This document shows positions 1-11,841 of a stretch of DNA of 64,000 bases, in pieces. Source of the DNA: Spinacia oleracea (Eukaryota; Streptophyta; Magnoliopsida; Caryophyllales; Amaranthaceae); contig NC_079488.1 of the NCBI RefSeq assembly GCF_020520425.1, positions 91,245,285 to 91,309,284 on the forward strand, in the 5' to 3' direction. The notes beneath the pieces are model-generated. The model was not told where the DNA came from and ran no database searches. It saw only the letters and a list, made by a program, of their open reading frames with translations. The first letter of the stretch is position 1. Every line of letters begins with the position of its first letter. The position numbers were made by a program, and so were the translations under genes.

Positions 1-805
1 CTAAGGAAGACGAGGTACGGGCGCGACTCCGTAACCTCAGTGACCTGCGATATCAAGGAACTTTTGAAGAAAATAGAACACGGTAATCAATCCGGTCCCA
101 GAAAAAGCCATGGGCTACCACCATAAACCCCAACTCCTGATTGTCCATCACTTCAGACGCACAATCTAAAGCTATTGCTATTCAGTTTCACTTTACATGA
201 TTTACCAATTAATACTTTGTTATGACTCGTCAATCACATAAATCATATAATCAACAAGTATCCACAACTGTTTTTATCTTGGAATTAAGTAAGCGATCAC
301 AAGGTTATCAATCAAGACTCATTCCAATTAATTCAACCTTTCCTTTAACAATGGTTAACCACCTTTATATAGGTGTAATGTAAACAAGGTCCTCGTCCCC
401 CATAAAGTAGTGAAATGCTAAAAGGGAACAACAATCAATTGATCTAAACCAATATATAAAATACTATAAAGTTCCCAATTGACATGCTTGCACCAATCAT
501 CCATGCTAACATGTTATAATTCTTATAATAAAGTTCTATGCCCAACACATTCATTCAACGACATTGAACATGAAATTCAACATAAACCAGTTCATATATA
601 CATCCAACATAGTTTCAACAATAGCACACATTCACAAATACACATGTATGTACGTACCTTGTGTAAATAAACTGATAGGTCAATTTAACACTTTCAAAAG
701 TCGCCTACATAGGATTCTCCTCCTAAAACAACCAATAAAGATTCCCAATCAACTTCTAATAATTCACAACAATAATAAAGTATTCTAAATACATCCTAAG
801 CATAC
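1..805 (-). mobile_element. Long LTR fragment, oldest layer of the nest (part 1)
   Basis: This is reverse-oriented LTR sequence of the same family as the 11842-21527 element. The opening bases (ctaaggaagacgaggtacgg) recur at 4132 in the solo LTR and appear in reverse complement near 14160 and 20835 inside the paired LTRs. The copy begins outside the window. It stops at 805, where the Athila-like element has inserted, and resumes at 11265 after the CATAC target duplication. It has no coding capacity. Confidence 0.85.
801..805. repeat. Target-site duplication CATAC, left copy
   Basis: CATAC at 801-805 is repeated at 11265-11269, immediately outside the two ends of the Athila-like element. Five bases is the usual size for Ty3/gypsy insertions. 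Confidence 0.9.
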
Positions 806-2395
806 TGATGAGTTAAAAAGTGATACCACAAGTGCACGGTGTCTGTTGTTAGCAGATACTTAGCAAATGCGGGTCGATCCCACAGGGAGACAAGTTCTAT
901 TAGTTTTTGCCCAATTATACGAACTATTTCAATAACGAAAGTTGAGTTTGAGTATTAACTACTAAAGCTAAAGCAATAATAAAAATGCGTAATTTATCAA
1001 TGAATTAAAGGCTAGGGCGTCTGTTCGGTTCACCATGCTTATACCAATCCAATAACACAATTCAATTCGACAACGAATAAACCAGACCGAGTAATTAAAG
1101 TACATGCTAATCCTACGGTCGGGTCTTAACACTTTCAATTCAACATATGCAGTACGATCGCTAACATAATCAGAATTGCCAATTGTACAAAGCCTCTAAA
1201 AACACGATCTTTCGATTCTAATTCCTATTAGCTAGATAATTAATCCATGAAATTGGCCGATAACATGAATCAACGATTAAGAACAAATCAATTGGAATTA
1301 CTCAATCATAATCTATAAATTAACGAACTTTAATGCATAACGATTATGGTATAAACATGGCTTCCCTTACTTAGCCCTAGAAAAAGACTACTCGCTCATA
1401 ATTAATTTAACAATCATGAAACGAATAATAATAATGGAATTCATAATCAACGAACGAATTAATCTAAGGAACGAAAAATAATAAATTTGAATTAGAGAAA
1501 AAGAAATTATGAAATTACCTTAGATTGATGAATGAATGAATTCAGAAAAGCGTTCGACAATAAAAATAAACGTTCAAGGAATTCTAAGAAAAATAACATA
1601 AGAGCCCTAGGAATATAATTCCCTTCAATATTTATAGGCTTCCTATTTCTGAAATAATAATAAATAAATAAATGAGAAAATAAAAATAGAAGTCGTCAAC
1701 GATTGGTCGATGGCATGAGAGACATACACAATATGGATTCGTCGGCCTGGACGCACTGTGGGCGCAGCACTTCGCTGTGGGCAAGCCAGCAACTGTTTAG
1801 TGAAGCGTGAGTGAGATGTGGGCGCAACAACCCTTGCTGTGGGCGCAGCACTTCGCTGTGGGCGCAGCACTTCGCTGTGAGCATGGCAGACGATGTTTAG
1901 TGAAGCGACGGGGTGCTGCGGGCTGGGTGCGGCCACAAAGCTCTAGATATGGGCATAAAGCACTTCGATGTGGCCACATTGCACGATTCAAGTACGATGT
2001 TGCGATGATGCTTCCCACATTACCAAGATTTTATGGCGAGCATCAGAAACTAGCTTCATGTCATCCAAAATAACGAATTGCCTCGATGGCCGAATAACTC
2101 AAGCTAAGTGAACCGGAACTTCCGCAAATCATTTCCGAAAACTTCATTTTCCGATCAAACACGACGTTTTCAATACGAACCATCCGATAGCCATTCGACC
2201 CACCTCTAAATCTCCAGAAACATCCAAATGATTGTAAAATCACCTGAAATATCAAAGAAAACACAAATGGAGCGTAATAGAGTACGATAACGACGACTTA
2301 TGCAATAATGACTCTAAATGCAACAAAAATGAGAGAAATGCCTAGAAATGCAACCTAAATGAGCCTAAAATACCCTATATAAATATGATTCATCA
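806..2395 (-). repeat. 3' LTR of the Athila-like element
   Basis: 1590 bp, TGATG...CATCA. It matches 9653-11264 almost base for base. The length difference is mainly one extra unit of about 21 bp in the other copy, within the GC-richer block that repeats ctgtgggcgcagcacttcg (here at 1837-1855 and 1856-1874). Short reading frames over this block on both strands are by-products of the repeat and not genes. Confidence 0.93.
1837..1874. repeat. 19-bp tandem repeat inside the LTR
   Basis: Two perfect units of ctgtgggcgcagcacttcg, with further degenerate units on both sides (from about 1756). The homologous block near 10680-10750 in the partner LTR has one more unit, so copy number changed after insertion. 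Confidence 0.85.
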
Positions 2396-3040
2396 AATTC
2401 CCCCAAGCTAAATTGTTGCTTGTCCCCAAGCAACACTAGACCGAACACAGAGAAATGAGACGCACATGACTTTCATTGAACCTGAACAAACCTACTCAAC
2501 TCTCGGGCAAACAATCAAACAAAGTTATTAAGACAGAAATTTAGCTCGGATACAAATAGAACCACAAAGCATCATGATCCACAGTTGAAACAACCAAGCT
2601 TAGCCACAAACCGTTCTCAATCAAGCTAGTCGTCGCCGCATACCTTGTAGAATATGAATATATGATGCAACGCGGGGTAAGATGACAATAGCAAGAAACA
2701 ATTTTCGCTCATTCACAAAAAAAACATGCCGATCAAGAGGTCTTTATAATAAGCTTGTAATGGGGCTAGGTGAAAAGGAAGGGTAGGATATAATTTGGGA
2801 AAAAGTGAGAGTAAAGTCCAACTTGGGGAGCAAATGTGAACTATATGCGTCGGCGTGATAATGCCGAAAATCCAACTCCATCAAACCATGAAACCCGAAC
2901 AATCAACCAAGTTATATATAACCAAGGGGAAAAAAACATAATATAATGTCAATTTCTTTGTTCAATCCCCTTTCCTTGCCTTCAAACTATATACAAAAAA
3001 CGAAAAACATATTTTTGATTTTTCTTTGATATTTCAATTT

Positions 3041-3078
<38 letters not shown>

Positions 3079-3493
3079 TTTTTTGAAAATGAAACTAAAG
3101 AATGAAAATCGAAAGTACATAAATAAATCTAATGCTAACTGCTACAAGCTTGGGTGCCGACAATAATATACATCATTTCCGAACCACAAATCCAAACATA
3201 GCCTCGAACCACGAACTATTGGCTTAGTGTGCCAATCAATCAACATCAACGAAACCATTACGAACACCGAAGCTCCCCCAAGCTAGACTCGGGACAAGTA
3301 ACCAACGGGGCTAATAGGGCTCAATTTGTGGAGTTAAAACAATAAACGGACAAGGCTACAACATGGGTATGAAAGGCAGGAACTGATGTTTCTAAATTTG
3401 TCTGAAGGCTTCCTAAGATAATGGCCTCTGTCATAGGCGGCATGCGTGAGTTGCGACTAAACTACTAATGAATCTCAAGCCAAAATCATACGA
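2396..3493 (-). other. Non-coding 3' internal region and polypurine tract of the Athila-like element
   Basis: Immediately inside the 3' LTR, the minus strand reads AGCTTGGGGGAATT (2396-2409), a polypurine tract suited to plus-strand priming. The rest is non-coding and includes a long T-rich stretch at about 3038-3084. The solo LTR at 3494 interrupts it. No pol or env-like frame was seen. Confidence 0.75.
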
Positions 3494-6323
3494 TGTAACA
3501 CCCCGGCAATTCCCTTTTTCTATAACAACCCTTTTATAAATATAACTATAGAGAATTATCAAGGCATTATCGCCCGTGTGAAAACGTACGGCTTATTCAG
3601 AATTTTGCAGCGGAAAACATAAAACTAACTTTTAGGTTCATAAATAATCGATTACATATTAAGTCCAAAACCAATTAACGGAAATAAGGAAATACGAATA
3701 GTACGACAACTTTCAAATATAAGTTAACAAACCAAATCACTTAATAAAACAAATATAACTACAAGCTCTCTAATCCCGATCCCAATGATGCATCATCTTC
3801 AAACCTGTAGATGGGCAATGCTTATTGATCCTTAGAGACTGCTCACCAAAGTTGGGTCCTCACAGGATCAATAAGGCATAGCCATGATCAACACACACAA
3901 ACAAAGCACGTAATCAGCAAAGCTGAGTACTACATACTAAAAGCAATAATAATCCTAACATGATACTACCAAACGAATCATCCTAACATGATACTAATGA
4001 ACATAAATAAGGGCAGACAAACATGATAATTTGACGACCATACTTGACTAGACTAGGCTAGACTTATAACAATAATATTATTTTAGTTGAAATAGACAAT
4101 GGACCGAGTTTTCTAGCTAGAGGCTTCACTAAGGAAGACGAGGTACGGGCGCGACTCCGTAACCTCAGTGACCTGCGATATCGAGGAACGTTTGAATAAA
4201 AATAGGACACGGTGATCAATCCGGTCCGAATTAAAGGCCATGGGCTACCACCATGAACCCCAACTCCTGTTTGTCCGTCACTTTAGATGTGCACAGTCTA
4301 AAGCTATTGCTACTCAGTTTCACTTTACATGATTTACAAATTGAAACTCTGTTATGACTTAACAATCACATAAGGCATACAAACCACATGTATTCACAAC
4401 TGTTTTTATCTTGGAATTAAGTAAGTATCATAAAGGGATCAAAGAAGACTCATTCCAATTAAATCCAACCTTTCCTTTAATACTGATTAACCCCTCTATA
4501 TGGGTATAAGGTTTCAACTTACTAAACAAGGTCCTCGGCCCTCATAAAGTAGTGAAAAGCTAAAAGGGAACAACAATCAACTGATCTGAATCAATATATA
4601 CAAAGTAATCTAGTGTTCCCAATCAAACATGTTTGCATCAATCATCCATACTAACATGTTATAATTCTCGTAATGCAATATAGGTTCAATATAACCATGC
4701 AACAGTATTAAACATGCAATTTCAACCTGACTAAGTTCGTCGATAATATCAACATCACCAAGTTCAACAATACTATCAACATAGCCAAGTTCAACAACAA
4801 ATTCAACATGGTTTCAACAATTAGCACACATTCCAAGCACACAGGTATGTACGTACCTTGTGTAAACAAACTGCAAGACCACTTTAATAATTCAAAAGTC
4901 GCCTAAAGAGAATTCTCCGCCTAAACAACCAACAAATATTCCCAATCAACTTCTAATCACTCACAACCATAACAAAGCATTCTAAATACATCCTAAACAT
5001 ATTTAGGACATTCCCTAACATTAAAACTTGAACATTTGATTTCCTAGAATCATAATCATTGAATCAATGATTGAAATTCGTTGAAAACTCTTCGCAAACG
5101 TCATACTTTAAATTTTCAGCAATATGAAATCGTTTGAAGCTTTCCCAAAACCAAATTATCATGCTTAGAACATAAAAATAATAATTTTAATAATTCATAA
5201 CCATTCTATCATGATTTTAAAACTATTAAAATCTTAAAAATTCATGTTTTAATAATTAAAATCCTTATTTTAATTCAATTATATAAATCTGGAAATTAAA
5301 TTATTAATTATGCAAAGTATATAATCTGAAATTCCTAAATTAATAATAAAACTATAATTTAATTCAAGAAACATGGATTAAACTAATAAAACATATTTAA
5401 TTAAAACATAACTAAAACATAATTTAGTTTAGGGTTGAGAATTAACCAAAAACTAGAAGAGAAAGAAGAGGTTGGCCGGCGGTGGACTGGGGTGGACTGC
5501 GCGGCAGCAACACAAATGGTCGTGGAGGATGGCGGCGCAATGGTGGAGCAGGGTGGTGGCTGCGCTGGGGCGTGCGTTGGTGGTGGGTAGCACTCGAAAT
5601 AAGAAAGGGGAGAGGAGGAGAGCCGGCTGGGCAAAGCAGCAATCAACGGTGCAGCACACCGGTGGTGGTTGCCGTGGTGGTTGCCGTGGTGGTTGAGAAC
5701 GATGGTCGGCAGCAAGGCACGGTGGTCGTGCGGTGGTGGCTGACCCGAGAAACAAAACAACGAAGTGAGGAGGAGCGAAAAAGAAAAACAAAAGAAAGAA
5801 AAGAGAAACGAAAGGGAAGAAGGACGACGAAGAAGAAGGTCGAAGCAGAGGGGTGCTTACCGGCGGCGGGCGGTGATTGACCGGCAGCTGGAGCACGGCG
5901 TGAAGGAGGAGAGAAAAACGGCTGTGAGGGTTTGTTGTACGTGAGATTGAAGGAGGGAGAGGAGTGTATGCTTGCTTGGGTTTCACGTGAATTAGAGTAA
6001 GGGAAGGGAGGTTTGAGTTTTTGGGTTTTAATGTTGGGCTTTCCCAAGTGGGCTAGAATTAGGATTTAGCTTTTATGATTCGAATCCAAAACTGAATAAG
6101 ATCGTTTTCTAAATTCAATCAATTTTCGTAATTCGATTTCTTTTCAACGAAAAATTCTAAAATTACTTTTGATTTCATAAATCATTAAAAATATTAAAAA
6201 TGTAATAAAATAAATATACGTTGATTATATATTTATTTCTAAAATTCGTAAGTTCTTATTTAAATATAATTAACTATACGTTAAAATATATAAATAATAT
6301 TTCTAAATTTGCGGGGGATTACA
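3494..6323 (-). mobile_element. Solo LTR of the long-LTR family, nested in the Athila-like element
   Basis: 2830 bp, TGTAACACCCC...GGGGGATTACA, which is the reverse complement of the ends of the 11842-21527 LTRs. It is flanked by perfect 5-bp duplications TACGA (3489-3493 and 6324-6328). There is no internal region and no second LTR, so it is the product of LTR-LTR recombination. It is clearly diverged from the paired LTRs, including a GC-rich block at 5465-5900 that makes long but spurious reading frames on both strands. It also carries the family's tandem motif related to caagttcaac at about 4720-4810. Confidence 0.93.
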
Positions 6324-6328
6324 TACGA

Positions 6329-6838
6329 TAACAAGTCACATCAATCACACAAACACATAGTAAGGTGACCTACAAGATAATTGGCTAGCTATTCTTGATA
6401 CGAGACCAACATCTTACCGCATACCATTCAATTGGTTCACACAATGCCAAGCAGCTATCAATGTATAGCACAACCGACAGAATTTCAGAATCATAGCTAA
6501 GTTCAAGAGAAGCTCCAAAGAGTCAAAAAGAGTCCGAACATGGTTTGAAAGTCAAATTCACTATGCAGGGTATAAGGAAATATGAATGCAATGCAAGTAA
6601 AGAAAAACAACTAAACTAATCAATAATACTAGGAAAGCAGTACATTTTTTTCGTTGCACGTAAACTCCCACCCCTAATGGATGGTACAAAGCGTACAACA
6701 CCTACAAAAGCGATAAAATTACACTAAGAAAGCAATAAAGGATAGAATATCCCTCCCCCAAGATAGAATGATGCAGTGTCCCCACTGCACAAAACACGAC
6801 AGTAAAACCAAAGTGAGGGGAAGAGAAAACTTACAACT
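6329..6838 (-). other. Non-coding segment between protease ORF and nested LTR
   Basis: This is the internal region of the Athila-like element, downstream of the protease on the minus strand. No conserved polymerase motif is visible in any frame. The coding part therefore stops after protease and passes straight into non-coding DNA. Confidence 0.6.
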
Positions 6839-7666
6839 TCACCGATTAGGGGCACCAAACCCGGTGCCTTCGAGTACCGAATCTCTTGTTCCAACTTTTG
6901 GACTAGCATCAACTGCATCTCCAGGATCATCATCACCTGCAAACCCTTTCAAGCCAAGTGCATTATTTGAAAGATTTCTAGAATAAGAATTAGGCAACTT
7001 AGCATTAAAAGCAATCAAAGAACACGACACTTCTTGCATTGAACTTTTCATCTCATGAGACAAGCTAAAGGCCACCTTGTCATCCCCTACAGTCAAGGTT
7101 AGCTTCCCTTTCTTAACATCAATAACTGCCCCTGCAGTATGAAGGAATGGCCTTCCTAAGATTATCGGAATCTGATTGTCCTCTGCTATGTCAAGCACAA
7201 CAAAGTCTACGGGAATATAGAATTTACCTACTCTCACGGGGCGGTCTTCTAAAACACCTAAGGGGTATTTAATAGAATGGTCGGCCATTTGAAGAGTAAT
7301 GGTGGTACATTTTAATTCTCCCATGTTCAACTTTTTATAAATAGAGAGGGGAATGACGGACACACTAGCACCTAAATCGCATAGAGCCTTATCAATGAAT
7401 AAAGCACCTATATGACAAGGGATTGAGAAACTACCGGGGTCCTTTAATTTAGGAGGAGACTTGTTTTGTAACATAGCACTACACTCCTCAGTTAGAGCCA
7501 CTCTCTCTACACCACCAAGATCCCTTTTCTTAGTGATTAATTCCTTTAAATACTTTGCATACATAGGAATCTGAGATATTAAATCAATGAAAGGAATTGT
7601 TACCTCGAGATTCTTGACCATAGCCAAGAACTTACCGAACTGTTGATCAACCTTTGTTTTCTGCAT
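6839..7666 (-). pseudogene. Athila-like aspartic protease ORF (separated from gag by stops)
   Basis: A 275-residue frame starts at an ATG at 7666 and ends at 6839. It contains the retropepsin-type active-site motif CDLGASVSVIP with the catalytic Asp, and later IILGRPFLHTAGAVID, the second conserved block of retroviral-type proteases. It lies in the same frame as the upstream gag but is cut off from it by three in-frame stops between 7732 and 7667. A proline-phenylalanine-rich motif is present on both sides of that gap. In intact relatives gag and protease are one polyprotein, so this copy is probably not translated as such. The sequence after the protease is short and leads to no reverse transcriptase. 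Confidence 0.85.
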
Positions 7667-7729
7667 TCAGTGAGGAAATGGTAGTGTAGGTGCAAAAGGG
7701 GGAGAATCAGTAACCTTCTCCTACCTGCT

Positions 7730-9514
7730 TTACTTCTTCTTTATTTCATTCTCAACACCTGGGATTTCAACCCCTACATCCACAATCTTGCTTTCAACAT
7801 ATGCCTCTTCACCAGACTGATGATCACCCTTTGACTTATATTGTCGATGTGGAAATGGCAATCGAGGAACAAAAGGGAGAGAATCATCAATAACCTTCTC
7901 CTCGACTCTTTCCTTAGCCCTTCTAGCCTCCTCTCTCCCCTTTTCAATATCTATAAAATCAGTAGGTACCAAGGGGGCATCATATGTAGTACCACTCCGA
8001 AGAACAATGGCACAAGCACTCTCTCTAGTGTGATCTTGAGACGACATAGATTGCCCTGGAAGTTTACCCGGTTGCCTTTTTGACAAAGTATCAGCGAGTT
8101 GAGCAACTTGGTTCTCCAACATTCTATTTTGATTCTTCAACTCCTTTATGCTTTTGTCGTGGTTCTTTTGAGCAATCTCTGAGGTCTTCTGCATATTCGC
8201 TATGAGCTTATACAAATCACTCATGTTAGGCTCTGGAGTGGCATTGCTCTGCGGAGGTTGTTGCTGATAGCCTTGGTGCGGGGGTCTATTAAACCCCGGG
8301 GGAGCATTATGTGAGGCTCCTTGTTGAAATGGAGGCCTAGCAACATGTGGTTGAGGTGGATGGAACTGTGGTTGCGACCATTGTTGTTGGGGTTGAGGAT
8401 TCTGAACATTGTTGCCCCGATATGAGAAATTTGGATGATTCCTCCAACCCGGATTAAATGAATTGGAGTATGGGTCATTGGGTTGTCTCTGTTGAAAAGC
8501 ATTCACTTGCTCCAATTGCGTAGTATCCTGTAAACTATAAGAGCACTCATGACCAAAGTGACCTTGGATGCCACATACTTCGCAGTAAGAAGTTGTCACT
8601 GGAGCTACACTAGACATAGCATTGATACTCATTGGGGGTGTACTAGACTGAGGAGCCTTCAAAGAATCGATCTTCAGGTTCAAGGCTGCCACTTGTGAGG
8701 ACAATAGAGCATAAGCATCGACATCCAATTTTCCCTTCTTAGATGTGGATCTGGTGGTGCTGTAATGGTTGGCAGCTAAATTGGCAAGAAAATCATAACC
8801 TGCATCCACTTCTTTGTCAAGAAAAACACCCCCAGCAGCAGAATCAACCGTGTTCTTTGTTTCATCTTCCAAACCATGGTAGAAAATCTGAACCAAGAAC
8901 CATTTCTCAATGTTGTGATGCGGACACGACCGCTGCAAAGCCTTGAATCTATCCCAGGCTTCTCGAAGTGATTCACCAGGTTCTTGAGTGAATGTAGTCA
9001 GCTTATGCCTTATTTCAGCAGTCTTGGTGGGTGGAAAGAATTCTTCTAGAAAGGCCTGTGAAATAGCACTCCACTCTGTCTCCTTGACATCATTCAACCA
9101 TGTCTGAGCCTTATCACGAAGGCTAAAACCAAACAACATGACTTTCAATTGGTCTTGAGTGACCCCTTGATGCTTGATAGTACCACACAGTTGGTTGAAC
9201 CTCTGCAAATGGTTGGTGGGTTCCTCAGATGGATGGCCACCATATTGACTCTGTGAAACCATGGAGATTAGAGCGGGCTTGATCTCAAAGTTGACTGCAT
9301 CAATAGTTGGCATTGTGAGCCCAGTCGGAATACTATTCGAGGAAGGAACCCCATATGATTTCAGGGATTTAGACATCGTGTGACTCGGTGGAGTCTGTGA
9401 GTCTTGGGGCCCTGACTGCTTCTTCTTTTTCTGTTGCTTTTTTAGTTGACGAAGGGTCTTTCCGAGATCGGGATCGGGAGGAACCAAGGTACCCTTTCTG
9501 GCAGACCTGGGCAT
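7730..9514 (-). CDS. gag: Athila-type gag polyprotein
   Basis: The first true ATG is at 9514 (product begins MPRSARKG), giving about 594 residues. The open frame extends a little further upstream without an ATG. The capsid part carries typical Athila gag phrases such as GHPSEEPTNHLQRF, KAQTWLNDV and FLEEFFPP. A glutamine/proline/asparagine-rich spacer contains a CCHC zinc knuckle, CEVCGIQGHFGHEC (C-x2-C-x4-H-x4-C), that would bind RNA. The C-terminal third is charged and ends at a stop at 7730. Gag packages element RNA in virus-like particles. The product lies between its own 5' LTR and the protease and could in principle still be made. Confidence 0.9.
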   Translation of the reverse strand: MPRSARKGTLVPPDPDLGKTLRQLKKQQKKKKQSGPQDSQTPPSHTMSKSLKSYGVPSSNSIPTGLTMPTIDAVNFEIKPALISMVSQSQYGGHPSEEPTNHLQRFNQLCGTIKHQGVTQDQLKVMLFGFSLRDKAQTWLNDVKETEWSAISQAFLEEFFPPTKTAEIRHKLTTFTQEPGESLREAWDRFKALQRSCPHHNIEKWFLVQIFYHGLEDETKNTVDSAAGGVFLDKEVDAGYDFLANLAANHYSTTRSTSKKGKLDVDAYALLSSQVAALNLKIDSLKAPQSSTPPMSINAMSSVAPVTTSYCEVCGIQGHFGHECSYSLQDTTQLEQVNAFQQRQPNDPYSNSFNPGWRNHPNFSYRGNNVQNPQPQQQWSQPQFHPPQPHVARPPFQQGASHNAPPGFNRPPHQGYQQQPPQSNATPEPNMSDLYKLIANMQKTSEIAQKNHDKSIKELKNQNRMLENQVAQLADTLSKRQPGKLPGQSMSSQDHTRESACAIVLRSGTTYDAPLVPTDFIDIEKGREEARRAKERVEEKVIDDSLPFVPRLPFPHRQYKSKGDHQSGEEAYVESKIVDVGVEIPGVENEIKKK

Positions 9515-9628
9515 AAACAACAACGAAAGAAAACGCAGTGAGATTTGCCTCAATTGGAACTAAGAGTTCCAATGAGACAATGGAAACAATTCAAATAATC
9601 AAACTAAAACTAATAGAATCTAGCCGTC

Positions 9629-9646
9629 TCCCCGGCAACGGCACCA
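9629..9646 (-). promoter_or_regulatory. Primer binding site resembling the tRNA-Asp complement
   Basis: The minus strand reads TGGTGCCGTTGCCGGGGA, six bases inside the 5' LTR. From memory this differs at one position from the complement of plant tRNA-Asp, the primer used by Athila elements. Confidence 0.75.
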
Positions 9647-9652
9647 AAAACT

Positions 9653-11264
9653 TGATGAGTTAAAAAGTGATACCGCAAGTGCACGGTGTCTGTTGTTAGC
9701 AGATACTTAGCAAATACGGGTCGATCCCACAGGGAGACAAGTTCTATTAGTTTTTGCCCAATTATACGAACTATTTCAATAACGAAAGTTGAGTTTGAGT
9801 ATTAACTACTAAAGCTAAAGCAATAATAAAAATGCGTAATTTATCAATGAATTAAAGGTCTAGGGCGTCTGTTCGGTTCACCATGCTTATACCAATCCAA
9901 TAACACAATTCAATTCGACAACGAATAAACCAGATCGAGTAATTAAAGTACATGCTAATCCTACGGTCGGGTCTTAACACTTTCAATTCAACATATGCAG
10001 TACGATCGCTAACATAATCAGAATTGCCAATTGTACAAAGCCTCTAAAAACACGATCTTTCGATTCTAATTCCTATTAGCTAGATAATTAATCCATGAAA
10101 TTGGCCGATAACATGAATCAACGATTAAGAACAAATCAATTGGAATTACTCAATCATAATCTATAAATTAACGAACTTTAATGCATAACGATTATGGTAT
10201 AAACATGGCTTCCCTTACTTAGCCCTAGAAAAAGACTACTCGCTCATAATTAATTTAACAATCATGAAACGAATAATAATAATGGAATTCATAATCAACG
10301 AACGAATTAATCTAAGGAACGAAAAATAATAAATTTGAATTAGAGAAAAAGAAATTATGAAATTACCTTAGATTGATGAATGAATGAATTCAGAAAAGCG
10401 TTCGACAATAAAAATAAACGTTCAAGGAATTCTAAGAAAAATAACATAAGAGCCCTAGGAATATAATTCCCTTCAATATTTATAGGCTTCCTATTTCTGA
10501 AATAATAATAAATAAATAAATGAGAAAATAAAAATAGAAGTCGTCAACGATTGGTCGATGGCATGAGAGACATACACAATATGGATTCGTCGGCCTGGAC
10601 GCACTGTGGGCGCAGCACTTCGCTGTGGGCAAGCCAGCAACTGTTTAGTGAAGCGTGAGTGAGATGTGGGCGCAACAACCCTTGCTGTGGGCGCATCACT
10701 TCTTGCTGTGGGCGCAGCACTTCGCTGTGGGCGCAGCACTTCGCTGTGAGCATGGCAGACGATGTTTAGTGAAGCGACGGGGTGCTGCGGGCTGGGTGCG
10801 GCCACAAAGCTCTAGATATGGGCATAAAGCACTTCGATGTGGCCACATTGCACGATTCAAGTACGATGTTGCGATGATGCTTCCCACATTACCAAGATTT
10901 TATGGCGAGCATCAGAAACTAGCTTCATGTCATCCAAAATAACGAATTGCCTCGATGGCCGAATAACTCAAGCTAAGTGAACCGGAACTTCCGCAAATCA
11001 TTTCCGAAAACTTCATTTTCCGATCAAACACGACGTTTTCAATACGAACCATCCGATAGCCATTTGACCCACCTCTAAATCTCCAGAAACATCCAAATGA
11101 TTGTAAAATCACCTGAAATATCAAAGAAAACACAAATGGAGCGTAATAGAGTACGATAACGACGACTTATGCAATAATGACTCTAAATGCAACAAAAATG
11201 AGAGAAATGCCTAGAAATGCAACCTAAATGAGCCTAAAATACCCTATATAAATATGATTCATCA
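9653..11264 (-). repeat. 5' LTR of the Athila-like element
   Basis: 1612 bp, TGATG...CATCA, the partner of 806-2395. By eye there are about five substitutions, one single-base indel and one extra repeat unit of about 21 bp. It should hold the promoter of the element. The right-hand CATAC duplication follows at 11265-11269. Confidence 0.93.
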
Positions 11265-11841
11265 CATACTTAGAACCTTCCCCAAAATCAAAACTTGGAT
11301 ATTTAATATCCTAGCATAACAATTATTGAATTAATGATTGAAATTCATTAAAAACTCTATAAAACACCTTCTTTAAACTTTCAGCAATATGAAATCGTTT
11401 AAATCTTTCCCAAAACCAAATTATCATGCTTATAACAATAATTAATAATAGTTTTAATAATTCATAATCATTCTACCATGACTTAAAACCATTAAAGCCT
11501 TAAAATTCATGCTTTAAATAATCAAACTCTTATTTCAATAAATTATGTAATCTGCAATTTAATAATTAAATTACATAAAACAAATAAATCTGAAATTTAT
11601 AATTGAATAATAAAAACTATACATTTAATTCAATAAAACGTAAATTACATAAATAAAACATAATTAAAAAATTTAATTAGCTTAGGGTTTTTATGAATTA
11701 ACCAAACGAAAGAGAAAAGGGTGGCTGGCCGGCAGTCAAGGACGGCGGCAGCAGAGCAAGAGGTCAGCGCGCCGGTGGTGCAGCGTGGCTGGTGGCGCGA
11801 AGGAGGTGCAACACGGTGGCTGGCGTGAGCAAGAAGCAAGA
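11265..11841 (-). mobile_element. Long LTR fragment, oldest layer (part 2)
   Basis: Continuation of the LTR interrupted at 805. Its order of motifs matches the solo LTR from about 5010 to 5500. It ends at 11841, where CAAGA (11837-11841) becomes the target duplication of the next insertion. Confidence 0.85.

Larger units (their letters stand above)
806..11264 (-). mobile_element. Athila-like Ty3/gypsy element, pol-less, carrying a nested solo LTR
   Basis: The element is bounded by two nearly identical LTRs (806-2395 and 9653-11264) that start TGATG and end CATCA, and it is flanked by CATAC duplications. Read on the minus strand it has, in order, the 5' LTR, a primer binding site resembling tRNA-Asp, gag, an aspartic protease, about 1.6 kb of non-coding sequence, a polypurine tract and the 3' LTR. 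No reverse transcriptase, RNase H or integrase reading frame is present. Without the nested solo LTR the internal region is only about 4.4 kb, so this is a deletion derivative that would need proteins supplied in trans. The tRNA-Asp-type primer site and the style of gag are typical of the Athila lineage. The LTRs differ by only a few substitutions plus one repeat unit, so the insertion looks young. Confidence 0.92.

Noticed and set aside
1643-2073. Reading frames rich in CAHSEVLRPQ repeats, also at 10491-10942
   Set aside because: They are translations of the tandem repeat in the Athila-like LTR and change length with repeat number.
5401-6047. Several overlapping reading frames of 60-177 codons on both strands
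   Set aside because: They lie in the GC-rich part of the solo LTR. Overlapping frames on both strands and Pro/Ser/Thr-rich or Arg/Gly-rich low-complexity products show a composition effect, not genes.
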